This document shows, piece after piece, positions 14,276 through 23,212 of a stretch of 64,000 nt of DNA (position 1 is the first letter of the stretch; every line of letters begins with the position of its first letter). The position numbers and the translations under genes are program-made. The notes below the pieces were generated by a model. It was not told the DNA's origin, did no database searches, and saw nothing but the letters and a program-made list of their open reading frames with translations. This DNA comes from Kutzneria sp044547355. Lineage in GTDB: Bacteria > Actinomycetota > Actinomycetes > Mycobacteriales > Pseudonocardiaceae. Location of the stretch: positions 24,761 to 88,760 of the forward strand of contig NZ_JBIUAG010000039.1 in NCBI RefSeq assembly GCF_044547355.1, given 5' to 3'.

Positions 14276-15640
14276 ATGAGAACCGGAGACCAGATCGTCC
14301 AGGACCTGCCGTGGCGCTGGCGCGTGCAGGGCAGGATCTTCCTCATCGGCGGCCTCGGCTATCTGTTCGACGCCTGGGACGTCGCCCTCAACGGCTTCCT
14401 GACACCCCTGGTCGGGGCCGAGTTCGGGCTCTCGCCCGGGCAGCGGGGGCTGGTGGCCACGGCCAACCTGATCGGCATGGCGGTCGGCGCGGTCGCCTGG
14501 GGCACGGTGGCCGACCGCATCGGCCGCAAGCGGGCGTTCGGCGTGACCCTGGTGCTGTTCGCCGGGTTCTCCGTGCTCGGGGCGCTGTCGCCGAACGTGG
14601 AGACCTTCCTGGCGCTGCGGTTCCTGGCCGGGATCGGGCTCGGCGGGTGCATTCCCGTCGACTACGCCATCGTCAGCGAGTTCTCGCCCCGCCGGCAACG
14701 GGGCCGGGTGCTGTCGGCGATGGACGGCTGGTGGCCGATCGGCACCACGCTGGCCGGCCTCGCGGCGACGGTCCTGCTGCCGGTGTCCGGGAACTGGCGG
14801 TGGATGCTGGCGTTGATGATTCTGCCGGCCCTGCTGCTGTTCTGGGTGCGGCGCGGCATTCCCGAGTCCCCGCTGTACCTGGTCCGCACGGGGCAGGAGG
14901 ACCGGGCCCGGGCGGTGATCGACGATCTTGTCCGGCGGACCGGGGCTGTGGCGGAGCCGTACACGATCCCGGAAGCGCCGCCACGGGCCCTGAGTGGAGC
15001 CGCGACCGCCGCGTTCGACCAGCTTCGTAAGGTGTGGCAGGAATATCCCAAGATCACCGGCGTCGCCTGGTCGCTGTTCATCACGGTGTTGTTGACGTAT
15101 TACGCGGCGCTGAGCTGGATGCCGTCGATCCTGCGGGCGCAGGGATTCGGGGACATCGCGGCCTTCGCCTCGACCGCGTTGATGAACGCACTGGGCATCG
15201 CCGGGGTGGCGGTGGCGGTGCTGCTGGTGGAACGGGTGGGGCGCAAGCGAATCATCATGGTCGCCGGGCCGTTCTCGGCGTTGTCGCTGGTGGCGTTCGC
15301 GCTGCTGCTGGGCTCCCCGACCGCCGCGGTCGTGGCCATCGCCGTGTTCGGATTCTCTTCCCTGGTGGTGATTCCCGTGATGTACGCCTATGTTTCCGAG
15401 CTGTATCCGACGGAGTCACGGGCCTCGGGCTTCGGTTGGGCCTCGGCATCGAGCCGGGCCGTCACCGGGTTCGCCCCGCTGTTGTTCGGCAGCGTGCTGT
15501 GGCCGGTGCTGGGCCTGCCGCTCACCTTCACCGTGTTGACCGTCCTGGTGGTGGCAGCAGTGGTGTTCATGATGGTCGCCGCACCGGAAACCCGTGGCCG
15601 CGAACTGGATCACGTCGTCGCGGAGACGGCTGCGGCATGA
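14276..15640 (+). CDS. MFS transporter, probable nicotinate/hydroxynicotinate uptake
   Basis: A 454-residue major-facilitator permease with about twelve hydrophobic segments. It has the signature GTVADRIGRKRAFG after the second transmembrane segment, the RFLAGIGLGGCIPVDYA block, ESPLYL at the end of the first half and PVMYAYVSELYPTESRASGFG in the second half, which places it in the sugar/aromatic-acid/NiaP-like group. Located inside the nic cluster between the monooxygenase and the molybdenum hydroxylase, it most likely imports nicotinate. The ATG follows GGGAGC. Its stop overlaps the next ATG as ATGA. Confidence 0.85.
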   Translation: MRTGDQIVQDLPWRWRVQGRIFLIGGLGYLFDAWDVALNGFLTPLVGAEFGLSPGQRGLVATANLIGMAVGAVAWGTVADRIGRKRAFGVTLVLFAGFSVLGALSPNVETFLALRFLAGIGLGGCIPVDYAIVSEFSPRRQRGRVLSAMDGWWPIGTTLAGLAATVLLPVSGNWRWMLALMILPALLLFWVRRGIPESPLYLVRTGQEDRARAVIDDLVRRTGAVAEPYTIPEAPPRALSGAATAAFDQLRKVWQEYPKITGVAWSLFITVLLTYYAALSWMPSILRAQGFGDIAAFASTALMNALGIAGVAVAVLLVERVGRKRIIMVAGPFSALSLVAFALLLGSPTAAVVAIAVFGFSSLVVIPVMYAYVSELYPTESRASGFGWASASSRAVTGFAPLLFGSVLWPVLGLPLTFTVLTVLVVAAVVFMMVAAPETRGRELDHVVAETAAA

Positions 15641-16479
15641 AGGCCGCCGCGTTCGGCTACCACCGGGCCTTCGACGTCGCCGACGCCGTCGGGCTGCTCG
15701 ACGGGCTGACCAGGGCCGGCGAGGATCCGAAGCTCATCGCCGGCGGCCAGAGCCTGCTGCCGATGATGAACTTCCGCCTGGCCCGGCCGACCGCCCTGAT
15801 CGACCTCGCGCCGCTGCGCCGCGATCCGGCGCTGGGCACGTTCCGCCGGCAGGGCGACGAGCTGGTGGTCGGGGCGCTGGTCACCCACCGCCAGATCGAG
15901 GTTGCCTTGCTGGGCCGGGACTTCGACGTGCTGTCCCGGGCCATGCGGTGGGTGGGCCACCTGCCGATCCGGTCCCGGGGCACGGTCGCCGGCAGCATCG
16001 TGCACGGTGACGCCACCGCCGAGTGGTGCCTGCTCGCGCTGCTGCTGGACGCCGTGATCGTGGCCGAAGGTCCCCATGGCACAAGGGAAATCCCCGCCGC
16101 CGAGATGTTCTACGGGTTCTACGCCACGGCGGTCGACCCCGGCGAGGTGGTGACCCGGGTGCGCTTCACCCGTCCCGCGCCGAGGGCCGCCCTCACGGAG
16201 TTCGCCCGCCGCCATGGGGATTTCGCCACTGTGAGCGCCGCTGTCTCGTTGGACGCCGAGGGTGGCCGGGTGGTGCTCGGCGGCGTGGCCCCGGCCCCGA
16301 TCCGCGTGCCCGAAGCCGAAGCCGTGCTGGCCGGCGGAACTCCCGGGCCGGCGTTGTTCGCCGAGTGCGCCGAGGCTGCCGCGGCGGCCATCGACCCGCC
16401 AGAGGACGGTCCTTATCGCTGCCGGCTCACGCGAACCCTGGTGGCCCAGGCGTTGGAGCAAGCATGGGAGAGGCGATGA
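15637..16479 (+). CDS. Molybdenum hydroxylase FAD (medium, CoxM-like) subunit
   Basis: A 280-residue FAD-binding subunit of a xanthine-dehydrogenase-family hydroxylase. The flavin-binding signature AGGQSLLPMMNFRLARP lies near residues 37-53 and the second motif is TVAGSIVHGDATAEW (usually TxGGNxxHxDPxxD), followed by the CO-dehydrogenase flavoprotein C-terminal domain. It overlaps the MFS gene and the large subunit by 4 nt each. In the nic context it passes electrons from nicotinate hydroxylation at C6 from the 2Fe-2S subunit to an acceptor. The specific substrate is inferred from neighbours. Confidence 0.85.
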   Translation: MKAAAFGYHRAFDVADAVGLLDGLTRAGEDPKLIAGGQSLLPMMNFRLARPTALIDLAPLRRDPALGTFRRQGDELVVGALVTHRQIEVALLGRDFDVLSRAMRWVGHLPIRSRGTVAGSIVHGDATAEWCLLALLLDAVIVAEGPHGTREIPAAEMFYGFYATAVDPGEVVTRVRFTRPAPRAALTEFARRHGDFATVSAAVSLDAEGGRVVLGGVAPAPIRVPEAEAVLAGGTPGPALFAECAEAAAAAIDPPEDGPYRCRLTRTLVAQALEQAWERR

Positions 16480-18854
16480 GCGGGCCGCGATTCGACGGGC
16501 GGGGCGGGCGCTGGGTCGGGGCCTCGGTGCCGCGGCGCGAGGATCCGCGCCTGCTCACCGGGCGCGGGCGGTTCGTCGATGACATCCAGCTGCCCGGCAT
16601 GCTGCACGCCGGGTTCGTCCGCTCCACCGTCGCCCACGGCGCCATCCTCGACGTCGACCTGTCGGCCGTGCGGGCGGTCGACGGGGTCGTGGCCGCTTAT
16701 GCCGCAACGGATCTGGCACTCGGGGACATCGTGGCGCTGCTCGACCGGCCGCCCGAGGAGTTCGTGCCGACCGCCATGCCGATCCTGGCCCGGGACAAGG
16801 TCCGGTTCGTCGGCGAGCCGGTGGCGTTGGTGGTCGCCCGCGACCCCTACGCGGTCGAGGACGGCATCGAGGCCGCCGCCGTGACGTACAAGCCGCTCGA
16901 CGCGATCGTGTCGCAGGAGACGGCGTTCGCCGAGAACGCCGCCCTGGTGCACGAGGAAGCCGTGGGCAACGTGCTGCTGGACGTGTCGATGTTCGACACT
17001 CCCGGCGTGGACGAGGCCTTCGCGGCGGCGGGCTGCGTGGTCGAGGTGATCACCAGGACCGGCCGGCAGAACGCGTTGCCGCTGGAGACCCGGGGCGTGG
17101 TCGCGTCCTGGGACGACCACGACGACCAGCTGCTGGTGCAGACCTGCACCCAGGTCCCGCACCAGGTCCGGACGGTGCTGGCCCGCTCGCTGGGGATGCC
17201 GGAGCGGGCGGTGCGGGTCGTGGTGCCGGACATGGGCGGCGGCTTCGGCCAGAAGTGCGTGGTGGGCCGGGAGGAGATCGCCGTCGCGGCGGCGGCCAAG
17301 CGGCTGGACCGGCCGGTGAAGTGGATCGAGGACCGCCGGGAAGCGCTTACCGCCGGCTTCCTGGCCCGGGAGCAGCATTACCGCACCCGGGCCGCGTTCG
17401 ACACCGACGGGCGGATCACCGCCCTGGACGTGGACATCGTGTGCGACATGGGCGCGTACTCGTGCTACCCGTTCACCGCCGGCATCGAGCCGCTGATGGC
17501 CTCGGCCGAGATGCCCAGCGTCTACCAGGTGCCGGCCTACCGCGTCCGGGGCCGGGCGATGGCCAGCAACAAGGCCCCGACCGCGCCGTATCGCGGGGTC
17601 AGCCGGCCGCAGTACGTGATGGCGATCGAGCGGGTCATGGAGCGGGCCGCCCGCGAGCTCGGCATGGACCCGGTGGAGGTCCGGCGGCGCAACCTGATCA
17701 CCGACTTCCCGTACACCGGGATCAACGGCGTCACCTACGATCCCGGCAGCTACCGGGAATCGCTCGACCTGGCCGAGACGATCCTGCGCGACGAGGGCTG
17801 GCCGGAGTACCGTGACCGGGCCGCCGCCGAGGGCCGGCACATCGGCATCGGCTACTGCTGCTTCTCCGAGCGCACCGGCTACGGCTCGGACGCCTTCGCC
17901 AAGCGGAAGATGCGGGTGGTGCCGGGTTTCGACATCTCGGAGATCCGCATGGACACCACCGGGTCGGTGGTGGTCACCAGCGGCACCATGAACCACGGCC
18001 AGTCCCATGAGACGACCTTCGCCCAGATCGTCGCCGACCGGCTCGGCGTGCCGTTCGAGAAGGTCAAGCTGCGGCAGGGCGACACCGAGCGCATCGCTTA
18101 CGGCTGGGGCACTTTCGCCTCCCGCTCGGTGACCATCGGCGGCTCGGCGGTGGCGTTGGCGGCGACCCGGCTGGGCGAGCTGCTGTGCACGATCGCCGCG
18201 CACCTGCTGGAGACCGACCGTGACAACGTGCGCCTGGACGGCGACGGCGGCGTGATCCAGGTCGACGACCCGGAGCGGCGACTGTCCTTTGAGGACATCG
18301 CCGACGTGGCCTACCTGCGCAGTCACCTGCTGCCCAAGGACGTGGAGCCGGCGCTGACCGCCACCGCCAGCTTCGACGTCGCCGGCGACGGCACCTTCTC
18401 CAACGCCACCCATGCCGTTGTCGTGGAAGCCGATCCCGGCACCGGGAAGATCACGATCCTGCGCTACGCCTGCGTGGAGGACTGCGGTGTGGTGATCCAC
18501 CCCAAGGTGGTGGACGGCCAGTGCCGCGGCGGGATCGCACAGGGCATCGCCGGCGCGCTGTTCGAGGAGATCACCTACGCCGACAACGGCGAGCCCTCGG
18601 CCGCCAGCTTCATCGACTACCTGGCGCCGACGGCGACGGAGGTGCCCGACATCACCGTGACCCATCTCGAAACCCCTTGCGCCTTCACCGAAAACGGGGC
18701 GAAGGGCGCCGGCGAGGGCGGCACCATCGGCGCCCCGGCGGCGGTGCTCAACGCCATCAACGACGCCCTGCGGCACACCGGCGTGGAACTCGACACGACG
18801 CCGGTGCACCCGAGGACCGTGCTCGCCGCGCTCGAAGGGAGCACTCTCGTATGA
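16476..18854 (+). CDS. Molybdenum hydroxylase large (molybdopterin) subunit, probable nicotinate hydroxylase
   Basis: A 792-residue catalytic subunit of the xanthine dehydrogenase/CoxL family, binding molybdopterin cytosine dinucleotide. Visible signatures are GASVPRREDPRLLTGRGRFVDD at the N-terminus, GGGFGQK, APYRGVSRPQ, and the active-site Glu region GAKGAGEGGTIGAP near the C-terminus. No CoxL-type selenosulfide/copper loop is obvious, so it is a hydroxylase and not a CO dehydrogenase. ATG at 16476 (ATGA overlap with the FAD subunit, GGGAG 5 nt before) is preferred over the in-frame ATG at 16464. Expected reaction: nicotinate to 6-hydroxynicotinate, with oxygen from water. Confidence 0.85.
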   Translation: MSGPRFDGRGGRWVGASVPRREDPRLLTGRGRFVDDIQLPGMLHAGFVRSTVAHGAILDVDLSAVRAVDGVVAAYAATDLALGDIVALLDRPPEEFVPTAMPILARDKVRFVGEPVALVVARDPYAVEDGIEAAAVTYKPLDAIVSQETAFAENAALVHEEAVGNVLLDVSMFDTPGVDEAFAAAGCVVEVITRTGRQNALPLETRGVVASWDDHDDQLLVQTCTQVPHQVRTVLARSLGMPERAVRVVVPDMGGGFGQKCVVGREEIAVAAAAKRLDRPVKWIEDRREALTAGFLAREQHYRTRAAFDTDGRITALDVDIVCDMGAYSCYPFTAGIEPLMASAEMPSVYQVPAYRVRGRAMASNKAPTAPYRGVSRPQYVMAIERVMERAARELGMDPVEVRRRNLITDFPYTGINGVTYDPGSYRESLDLAETILRDEGWPEYRDRAAAEGRHIGIGYCCFSERTGYGSDAFAKRKMRVVPGFDISEIRMDTTGSVVVTSGTMNHGQSHETTFAQIVADRLGVPFEKVKLRQGDTERIAYGWGTFASRSVTIGGSAVALAATRLGELLCTIAAHLLETDRDNVRLDGDGGVIQVDDPERRLSFEDIADVAYLRSHLLPKDVEPALTATASFDVAGDGTFSNATHAVVVEADPGTGKITILRYACVEDCGVVIHPKVVDGQCRGGIAQGIAGALFEEITYADNGEPSAASFIDYLAPTATEVPDITVTHLETPCAFTENGAKGAGEGGTIGAPAAVLNAINDALRHTGVELDTTPVHPRTVLAALEGSTLV

Positions 18855-19336
18855 GAGAACGACATCTGATCGTGCTGAGCGTCAACGGCACCGAGCACGA
18901 GGCGCTCGTCGAGCCGCGCGAGACGCTGGTCGACGTGCTGCGGCACAAGCTCGGGCTCACCGGCACCCATGTCGGTTGCGAGCACGGCGTCTGCGGGGCG
19001 TGCACGGTGCTGGTGGACGGCGATCCGGTGCGGGCGTGCCTGATGTTCGCCGTACAGGCCGAGAACTGCGACATCCGAACCGTCGAGTCCTTGGGACGCG
19101 ACGGCGAGTTGTCGGATCTGCAACAGGCTTTCAGCGATCATCACGGCTTGCAGTGCGGGTTCTGCACGCCCGGATTCCTCATGCTGGCCGAGGGATTCCT
19201 GGCCCAGCAGCCGGATGCCGGCCGGGAGGAGGTCCGGGAGGCGATCTCCGCCAACCTGTGCCGCTGCACCGGGTATCAGACCATTGTGGACGCCATCGCC
19301 GCCACGGCCGTGTCCCGACGGGAGGCGACGTCGTGA
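18851..19336 (+). CDS. Molybdenum hydroxylase 2Fe-2S (small) subunit
   Basis: A 161-residue electron-transfer subunit with two [2Fe-2S] sites: a plant-ferredoxin-like CEHGVCGACTVLVDG with a downstream Cys (RACLMFA), and an alpha-helical domain with CGFCTPGF and NLCRCTGYQ. These eight cysteines are those expected for the CoxS/NdhS family. ATG at 18851 overlaps the large-subunit stop as ATGA; its own stop overlaps the next GTG as GTGA. It relays electrons from molybdopterin to FAD within the same heterotrimer. Confidence 0.92.
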   Translation: MRERHLIVLSVNGTEHEALVEPRETLVDVLRHKLGLTGTHVGCEHGVCGACTVLVDGDPVRACLMFAVQAENCDIRTVESLGRDGELSDLQQAFSDHHGLQCGFCTPGFLMLAEGFLAQQPDAGREEVREAISANLCRCTGYQTIVDAIAATAVSRREATS

Positions 19337-19962
19337 TCCTGGAGAACCAGCTCACCGTCGACGCCGACCCGGACGCGGTGTTCGCGCTGGTCAACGACGT
19401 CGAGCGGGTCGCGGGCTGCCTGCCAGGGGCCGTGCTGGAAGGCCGCGACGGCGACGCCTACCTCGGCCACGTGAAGATCAAGGTCGGGCCGATCAGCGCC
19501 GCCTACGCCGGGCAGGTCCGGTTCGCCGAGGTCGTGCCGGCCGAGCGCCGGCTGCGGCTGCTGGCCCGGGGCGCGGACAGCCACGGTAACGGCGACGCCG
19601 AGGCCGAGGTGACGCTGACCGTGCGCGAGGCGCCCGGCGGCGCGACCATCGACCTGCGCACCGACCTGGCCATTCGCGGCAAGCTGGCCCAGTTCGGCAA
19701 GGGCGCGATCGGGGCGGTGTCCACGCGGCTGCTCGACCAGTTCGCCGGCAACCTCGCCGGCCAGCTGCACGGAGAGGACCCCGTTGTGCCCCAGGCCGCC
19801 GATTCCGTTGACGGGGCGGCGGCCATGTTGCTGCCCCCGGCCGTCAAGCGCTACGGCCCGATCGTGGCCGCGGTGGCGTTCGGCCTGGTGCAGGGGTGGC
19901 TGCTGGGCCGGGTCCGGACCCAGCACAAGCTGATCAAGGAGTTGCTGCGTGCCCGTCGATGA
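19333..19962 (+). CDS. CoxG-like SRPBCC protein with C-terminal membrane anchor
   Basis: A 209-residue protein of the carbon-monoxide-dehydrogenase subunit G family (SRPBCC/START-like fold): it opens with ENQLTVDADPDAVFALVNDVERVAGCLPGAVL and keeps the KVGPISAAYAGQVRFAEV strand pair. A hydrophobic C-terminal stretch (YGPIVAAVAFGLVQGWLLG) followed by basic residues is a likely membrane anchor. CoxG proteins recruit or help mature CoxLMS-type molybdenum hydroxylases at the membrane; the same role is likely here. GTG 19333 overlaps the previous stop. Confidence 0.85.
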   Translation: MILENQLTVDADPDAVFALVNDVERVAGCLPGAVLEGRDGDAYLGHVKIKVGPISAAYAGQVRFAEVVPAERRLRLLARGADSHGNGDAEAEVTLTVREAPGGATIDLRTDLAIRGKLAQFGKGAIGAVSTRLLDQFAGNLAGQLHGEDPVVPQAADSVDGAAAMLLPPAVKRYGPIVAAVAFGLVQGWLLGRVRTQHKLIKELLRARR

Positions 19963-21418
19963 GCAGCTGCACGAGGTGTACGACCGGGCCGGCTTCGGCG
20001 CGGCGGTGCCCCGCGGTTCCCGGCCGGCGCTGGTGGTGGTCGACCTGACCCGTGGCTTCACCGAGCCCGACTTCGCCTCCGGGGCCGACCTCACCGCCGA
20101 GGTCACCGCGACGGCCGCCCTGGTGGCCGCCGCCCGCCGGGCCCAGGCGCCGGTGATCTACACGGCCATCAGCTACAGCCCGGCCGAGGCCGACGGCGAT
20201 TCCGTTGCCTGGCTGCGGAAGGCCCCCGGCATGCGGGCGCTGCGGGACGGCAGCCCGGCGGTGGCCCTCGATCCCCGGCTCGATCGTCGCGAGAGCGACC
20301 ACCTCATCGTGAAGAAGGGCGCGTCGGCGTTCCACGGGACCGACCTGGCGGCGTTGCTGGCCGGGCTGGGCACCGACACCGTGATTGTCTGTGGTGCCAC
20401 CACGTCCGGGTGTGTGCGGGCGACGGCGGTCGACGCCGTGCAGTCGGGGTTCAACACCCTGGTCGTGTGGGAGGCGTGCGGCGACCGGGCCCGTGGGCCG
20501 CACGACGCGGCGCTGTTCGACCTCCAGCAGAAGTATGCCGACGTCGTGCCGTTGGCCGATGCCCTGTCGTATCTGGATGGGTTGGATCCGCGTACTCTGG
20601 GCCAGCCCGCGCTGGCCGACCTCGCCGCCGTGCCCGCGAGCAGCCGCTGGGTCCAGTCCGGGGCGATCCGTCTGCACCTGCTGGACTACGGGCCGGCCGA
20701 CGGGATTCCGCTGCTCATGCTGCCCGGGATCACCAGCCCGGCCATCACCATGGACTTCGTGGCGCGGGAACTCACCGACCTCGTGCGCCCGATCGTGCTC
20801 GACGTGCGGGGACGCGGCCTGTCCGACAGCGCTGCGGAGTACGACCTGGCCAGCTACGCCGAGGATGTCGACGCGGTCATCTCACAGCTGGGCCTCGATC
20901 GGCCGATCCTGCTCGGGCACTCCATGGGCGCGCGGATCGTCGCCGTGGCCGCGCCCGGTCACGAGCTGCGCGGGTCCGTGCTGGTCGATCCCCCGATGAG
21001 CGGCCCCGGTCGCGGCCCGTATCCCACGTCCCTGGACGCCTTCCTCCAGCAGCTGGCCCAGGCCCGGCGCGGCACCGATGCCGACGAGGTGGCGCGGTCC
21101 TGGCCGCGCTGGCCCCGCCGTGAGCAGGAGCTGCGGGCCCGCTGGCTGTCGTCGTGCTCCCGCACGGCGATCGCCGCCACCCACGCCGGCTTCGAGTCCG
21201 AGGACTTCTTCGCCCACTGGCCCAAGGTCCCCGCGCCGACCGTGTTGATCTACGGCGGCGACAGCCCGGTCGTCACCGCCGCCGGCGCGGCCGAGGCCTC
21301 GGCGACCAACCCGTCCGCGCAGCTGGTCGAGGTGCCGGCGGCCGGGCACATGGTGTTCTGGGACCAGCCCGAAGCCGCCATGGCCGTGCTGCGCGACCTT
21401 CTCGAGAGGCTCAGGTAA
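19949..21418 (+). CDS. NicF-NicD fusion: maleamate amidohydrolase plus N-formylmaleamate deformylase
   Basis: A 489-residue two-domain enzyme. Residues about 1-215 form an isochorismatase/cysteine-hydrolase domain with the triad Asp (VVVDLTRGF), Lys (VKKGASAF) and Cys (CGATTSGCVRATAVDA), as in maleamate amidohydrolase NicF. Residues about 225-489 form an alpha/beta hydrolase that matches NicD: PGITSPAITMDFVA, VLDVRGRGLSD, the nucleophile GHSMGAR, VDPPMSGPGRGPYP and the His in AGHMVFWD. The first step, N-formylmaleamate to maleamate plus formate, feeds the second, maleamate to maleate plus ammonia. The GTG overlaps the CoxG gene by 14 nt with AAGGAG before it. In P. putida these are separate proteins. 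Confidence 0.88.
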   Translation: MPVDEQLHEVYDRAGFGAAVPRGSRPALVVVDLTRGFTEPDFASGADLTAEVTATAALVAAARRAQAPVIYTAISYSPAEADGDSVAWLRKAPGMRALRDGSPAVALDPRLDRRESDHLIVKKGASAFHGTDLAALLAGLGTDTVIVCGATTSGCVRATAVDAVQSGFNTLVVWEACGDRARGPHDAALFDLQQKYADVVPLADALSYLDGLDPRTLGQPALADLAAVPASSRWVQSGAIRLHLLDYGPADGIPLLMLPGITSPAITMDFVARELTDLVRPIVLDVRGRGLSDSAAEYDLASYAEDVDAVISQLGLDRPILLGHSMGARIVAVAAPGHELRGSVLVDPPMSGPGRGPYPTSLDAFLQQLAQARRGTDADEVARSWPRWPRREQELRARWLSSCSRTAIAATHAGFESEDFFAHWPKVPAPTVLIYGGDSPVVTAAGAAEASATNPSAQLVEVPAAGHMVFWDQPEAAMAVLRDLLERLR

Positions 21419-21537
21419 ACACGATGTGACGGCGGTGACGGCTCACGGGTCAGCCCCGGAACGCGGTGTTCACACGGCCGACCCGATCGCGACACGGCCG
21501 GCCGGTGCACTTGTGGCGACCCGCGGCAGCGCGGGGC

Positions 21538-21632
21538 GCGTCTAGGGTTCCGCCGCGAACGCGGGTCTGGTCCGAGAGACGCAGGCGGTCCGCGTCGGGA
21601 CCGTTCCACGGCGGGAGAAAAGCCCGGGAGGC
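21538..21632 (+). ncRNA. Guanidine-I (ykkC) riboswitch
   Basis: Three blocks of the ykkC/guanidine-I aptamer appear in the correct order and spacing: CTAGGGTTCCG (21542-21552), GGTCTGGTCCGAGAGAC (21564-21580) and GGCGGGAGAAAAGCCCGGGA (21610-21629). The class senses free guanidinium. It lies 54 bp before the permease start, with the deiminase and carboxylase genes following in the same direction. A CCGGGAGGCC-ATT-GGCCCCGG hairpin at 21625-21644 could pair with the 3' block and act as expression platform; that part is inference. Confidence 0.9.
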
Positions 21633-21685
21633 CATTGGCCCCGGACTGCGCGCGTGGGCGGGGCCCGCACAACGCGGAGGCTGTC

Positions 21686-23212
21686 GTGAGCGTGACACCC
21701 ATCGACGTGGAGCCCGAGTCCGCCGCGGACGCCGGGGACCTGTCCACCTTCGGCTACGGCCAACAACTGCGCCGCAAGATCGGCGGCTACGGCTCGTTCG
21801 CCGCCGGCTTCTCCTTCGTCTCCATCCTGACCACCGTGTTCCAGCTGTTCTTCTTCGGCTTCGGCTTCGGCGGCCCGGCGTTCTTCTGGACCTGGCCGAT
21901 CGTCCTGATCGGACAGTTGCTGGTCGCGCTGTGCTTCGCCGAGCTGGCCGCCCGCTACCCGATCTCGGGCGCGATCTACCAGTGGGCCACCCGGCTGGGC
22001 GGCCGGATCTGGGGCTGGACCGCCGGATGGCTGATGATGGTGGCCCAGGTGGTGACGCTGGCCGGCGCGGCGATCGCGTTGCAGGTGGTGCTGCCGCCGG
22101 TGTGGTCGGGATTCCAGCTGGTGCCCGGCGACAGCTCGCTGACCAGCCCGACCGGCGCCGCCAACGCCGTCGTGCTCGGCGTGCTTCTGTTATGTGTCAC
22201 CACGGCGGTGACGGCGACCGGTGTGCGGCTGATGTCGGTGATCAACAGTGTCGGGGTGACGTGCGAGCTGGTCGGCGTGGCGCTGCTGTGTGTCGCGCTG
22301 TTCTCCCACGCCGAACGCGGCCCCCAGGTCGTGTTCCAGGCCCAGGGCACCGCCGGGCACAGCTACCTGTGGTCGTTCGCGGTGTCGGGGTTGATGGCGG
22401 CGTACGTGCTGGTCGGGTTCGACAGCGCCGGTGAACTGTCCGAGGAGACCCGGGATCCGCGCCGCACCACCCCGCGCACGATCATCCGGGCGGTGCTGGT
22501 GTCCGGTCTCGGCGGCGCGCTGATGTTGCTGGCCACGCTCATGGCGGCCGGCAGCGTGACCGACGGCAGCCTCGGCGATCCGGCCCGTGGCTTGCCGTTC
22601 GTGCTGACCGACCGGCTCGGCGAGACGCTGGGCTCGGTGTTCCTGATCGACGTCGCCATCGCGGTTTCCGTGTGCACGCTGGCCATTCAGACCGCCGCCA
22701 CCCGCATGGTGTTCTCCATGTCGAGGGACGGCGTGCTGCCGTTCTCCGCCGGCCTGGCCACCGTCAACCCGCGCACCGGCACGCCGGTCCGGGCGTCGGT
22801 CCTCGTCGGGGTGCTGGCGGCGGCGCTGCTGCTGGTGAACGTCGGCAATCCGGCCCTGTTCACCACGATCGCCAGCGTCTGCATCATGTTGCTGTACTTG
22901 GCCTATCTCATGGTGACGCTGCCGATGCTGGTCCGTCGGCTGCGCGGCGGCCTGCCGTCTCGACCGGGCGAGTTCAGCCTGGGCCGGTGGGGCGTGGTGG
23001 TCAACGTGCTCGCGGTCGCGTGGGGCGCGCTGATGGCCATCAACCTCGGCTGGCCCCGGGACGAGGTGTTCGATCCGACCGGCGGGCACCTCTATCTCCT
23101 GTGGTTCGCGCCGCTGTTCCTGATCGGCGCCCTCGCCGTCGGCGCCTTGGCCTACCTGACCCGGACCCGTCGGCTGGCTCTGCCGGTGCTGGCCCTGGAC
23201 GTCGCCGAATGA
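21686..23212 (+). CDS. APC-family permease, probable guanidine/amine uptake
   Basis: A 508-residue amino-acid/polyamine/organocation permease with about twelve transmembrane segments. It opens with a cytoplasmic LRRKIGGYGSFAAGFSFVSILT, has the GFDSAGELSEETRDPRRTTPRTI loop typical of the GABA/amine permease branch, and RMVFSMSRDGVLPFS in the eighth segment region. GTG 21686 has GGAGG 5 nt upstream. It is the first gene behind the guanidine-I riboswitch and overlaps the next gene as ATGA, so guanidine or a guanidine-releasing compound is the probable substrate. Such permeases accompany urea/guanidine carboxylase loci in many bacteria. Confidence 0.85.
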   Translation: MSVTPIDVEPESAADAGDLSTFGYGQQLRRKIGGYGSFAAGFSFVSILTTVFQLFFFGFGFGGPAFFWTWPIVLIGQLLVALCFAELAARYPISGAIYQWATRLGGRIWGWTAGWLMMVAQVVTLAGAAIALQVVLPPVWSGFQLVPGDSSLTSPTGAANAVVLGVLLLCVTTAVTATGVRLMSVINSVGVTCELVGVALLCVALFSHAERGPQVVFQAQGTAGHSYLWSFAVSGLMAAYVLVGFDSAGELSEETRDPRRTTPRTIIRAVLVSGLGGALMLLATLMAAGSVTDGSLGDPARGLPFVLTDRLGETLGSVFLIDVAIAVSVCTLAIQTAATRMVFSMSRDGVLPFSAGLATVNPRTGTPVRASVLVGVLAAALLLVNVGNPALFTTIASVCIMLLYLAYLMVTLPMLVRRLRGGLPSRPGEFSLGRWGVVVNVLAVAWGALMAINLGWPRDEVFDPTGGHLYLLWFAPLFLIGALAVGALAYLTRTRRLALPVLALDVAE

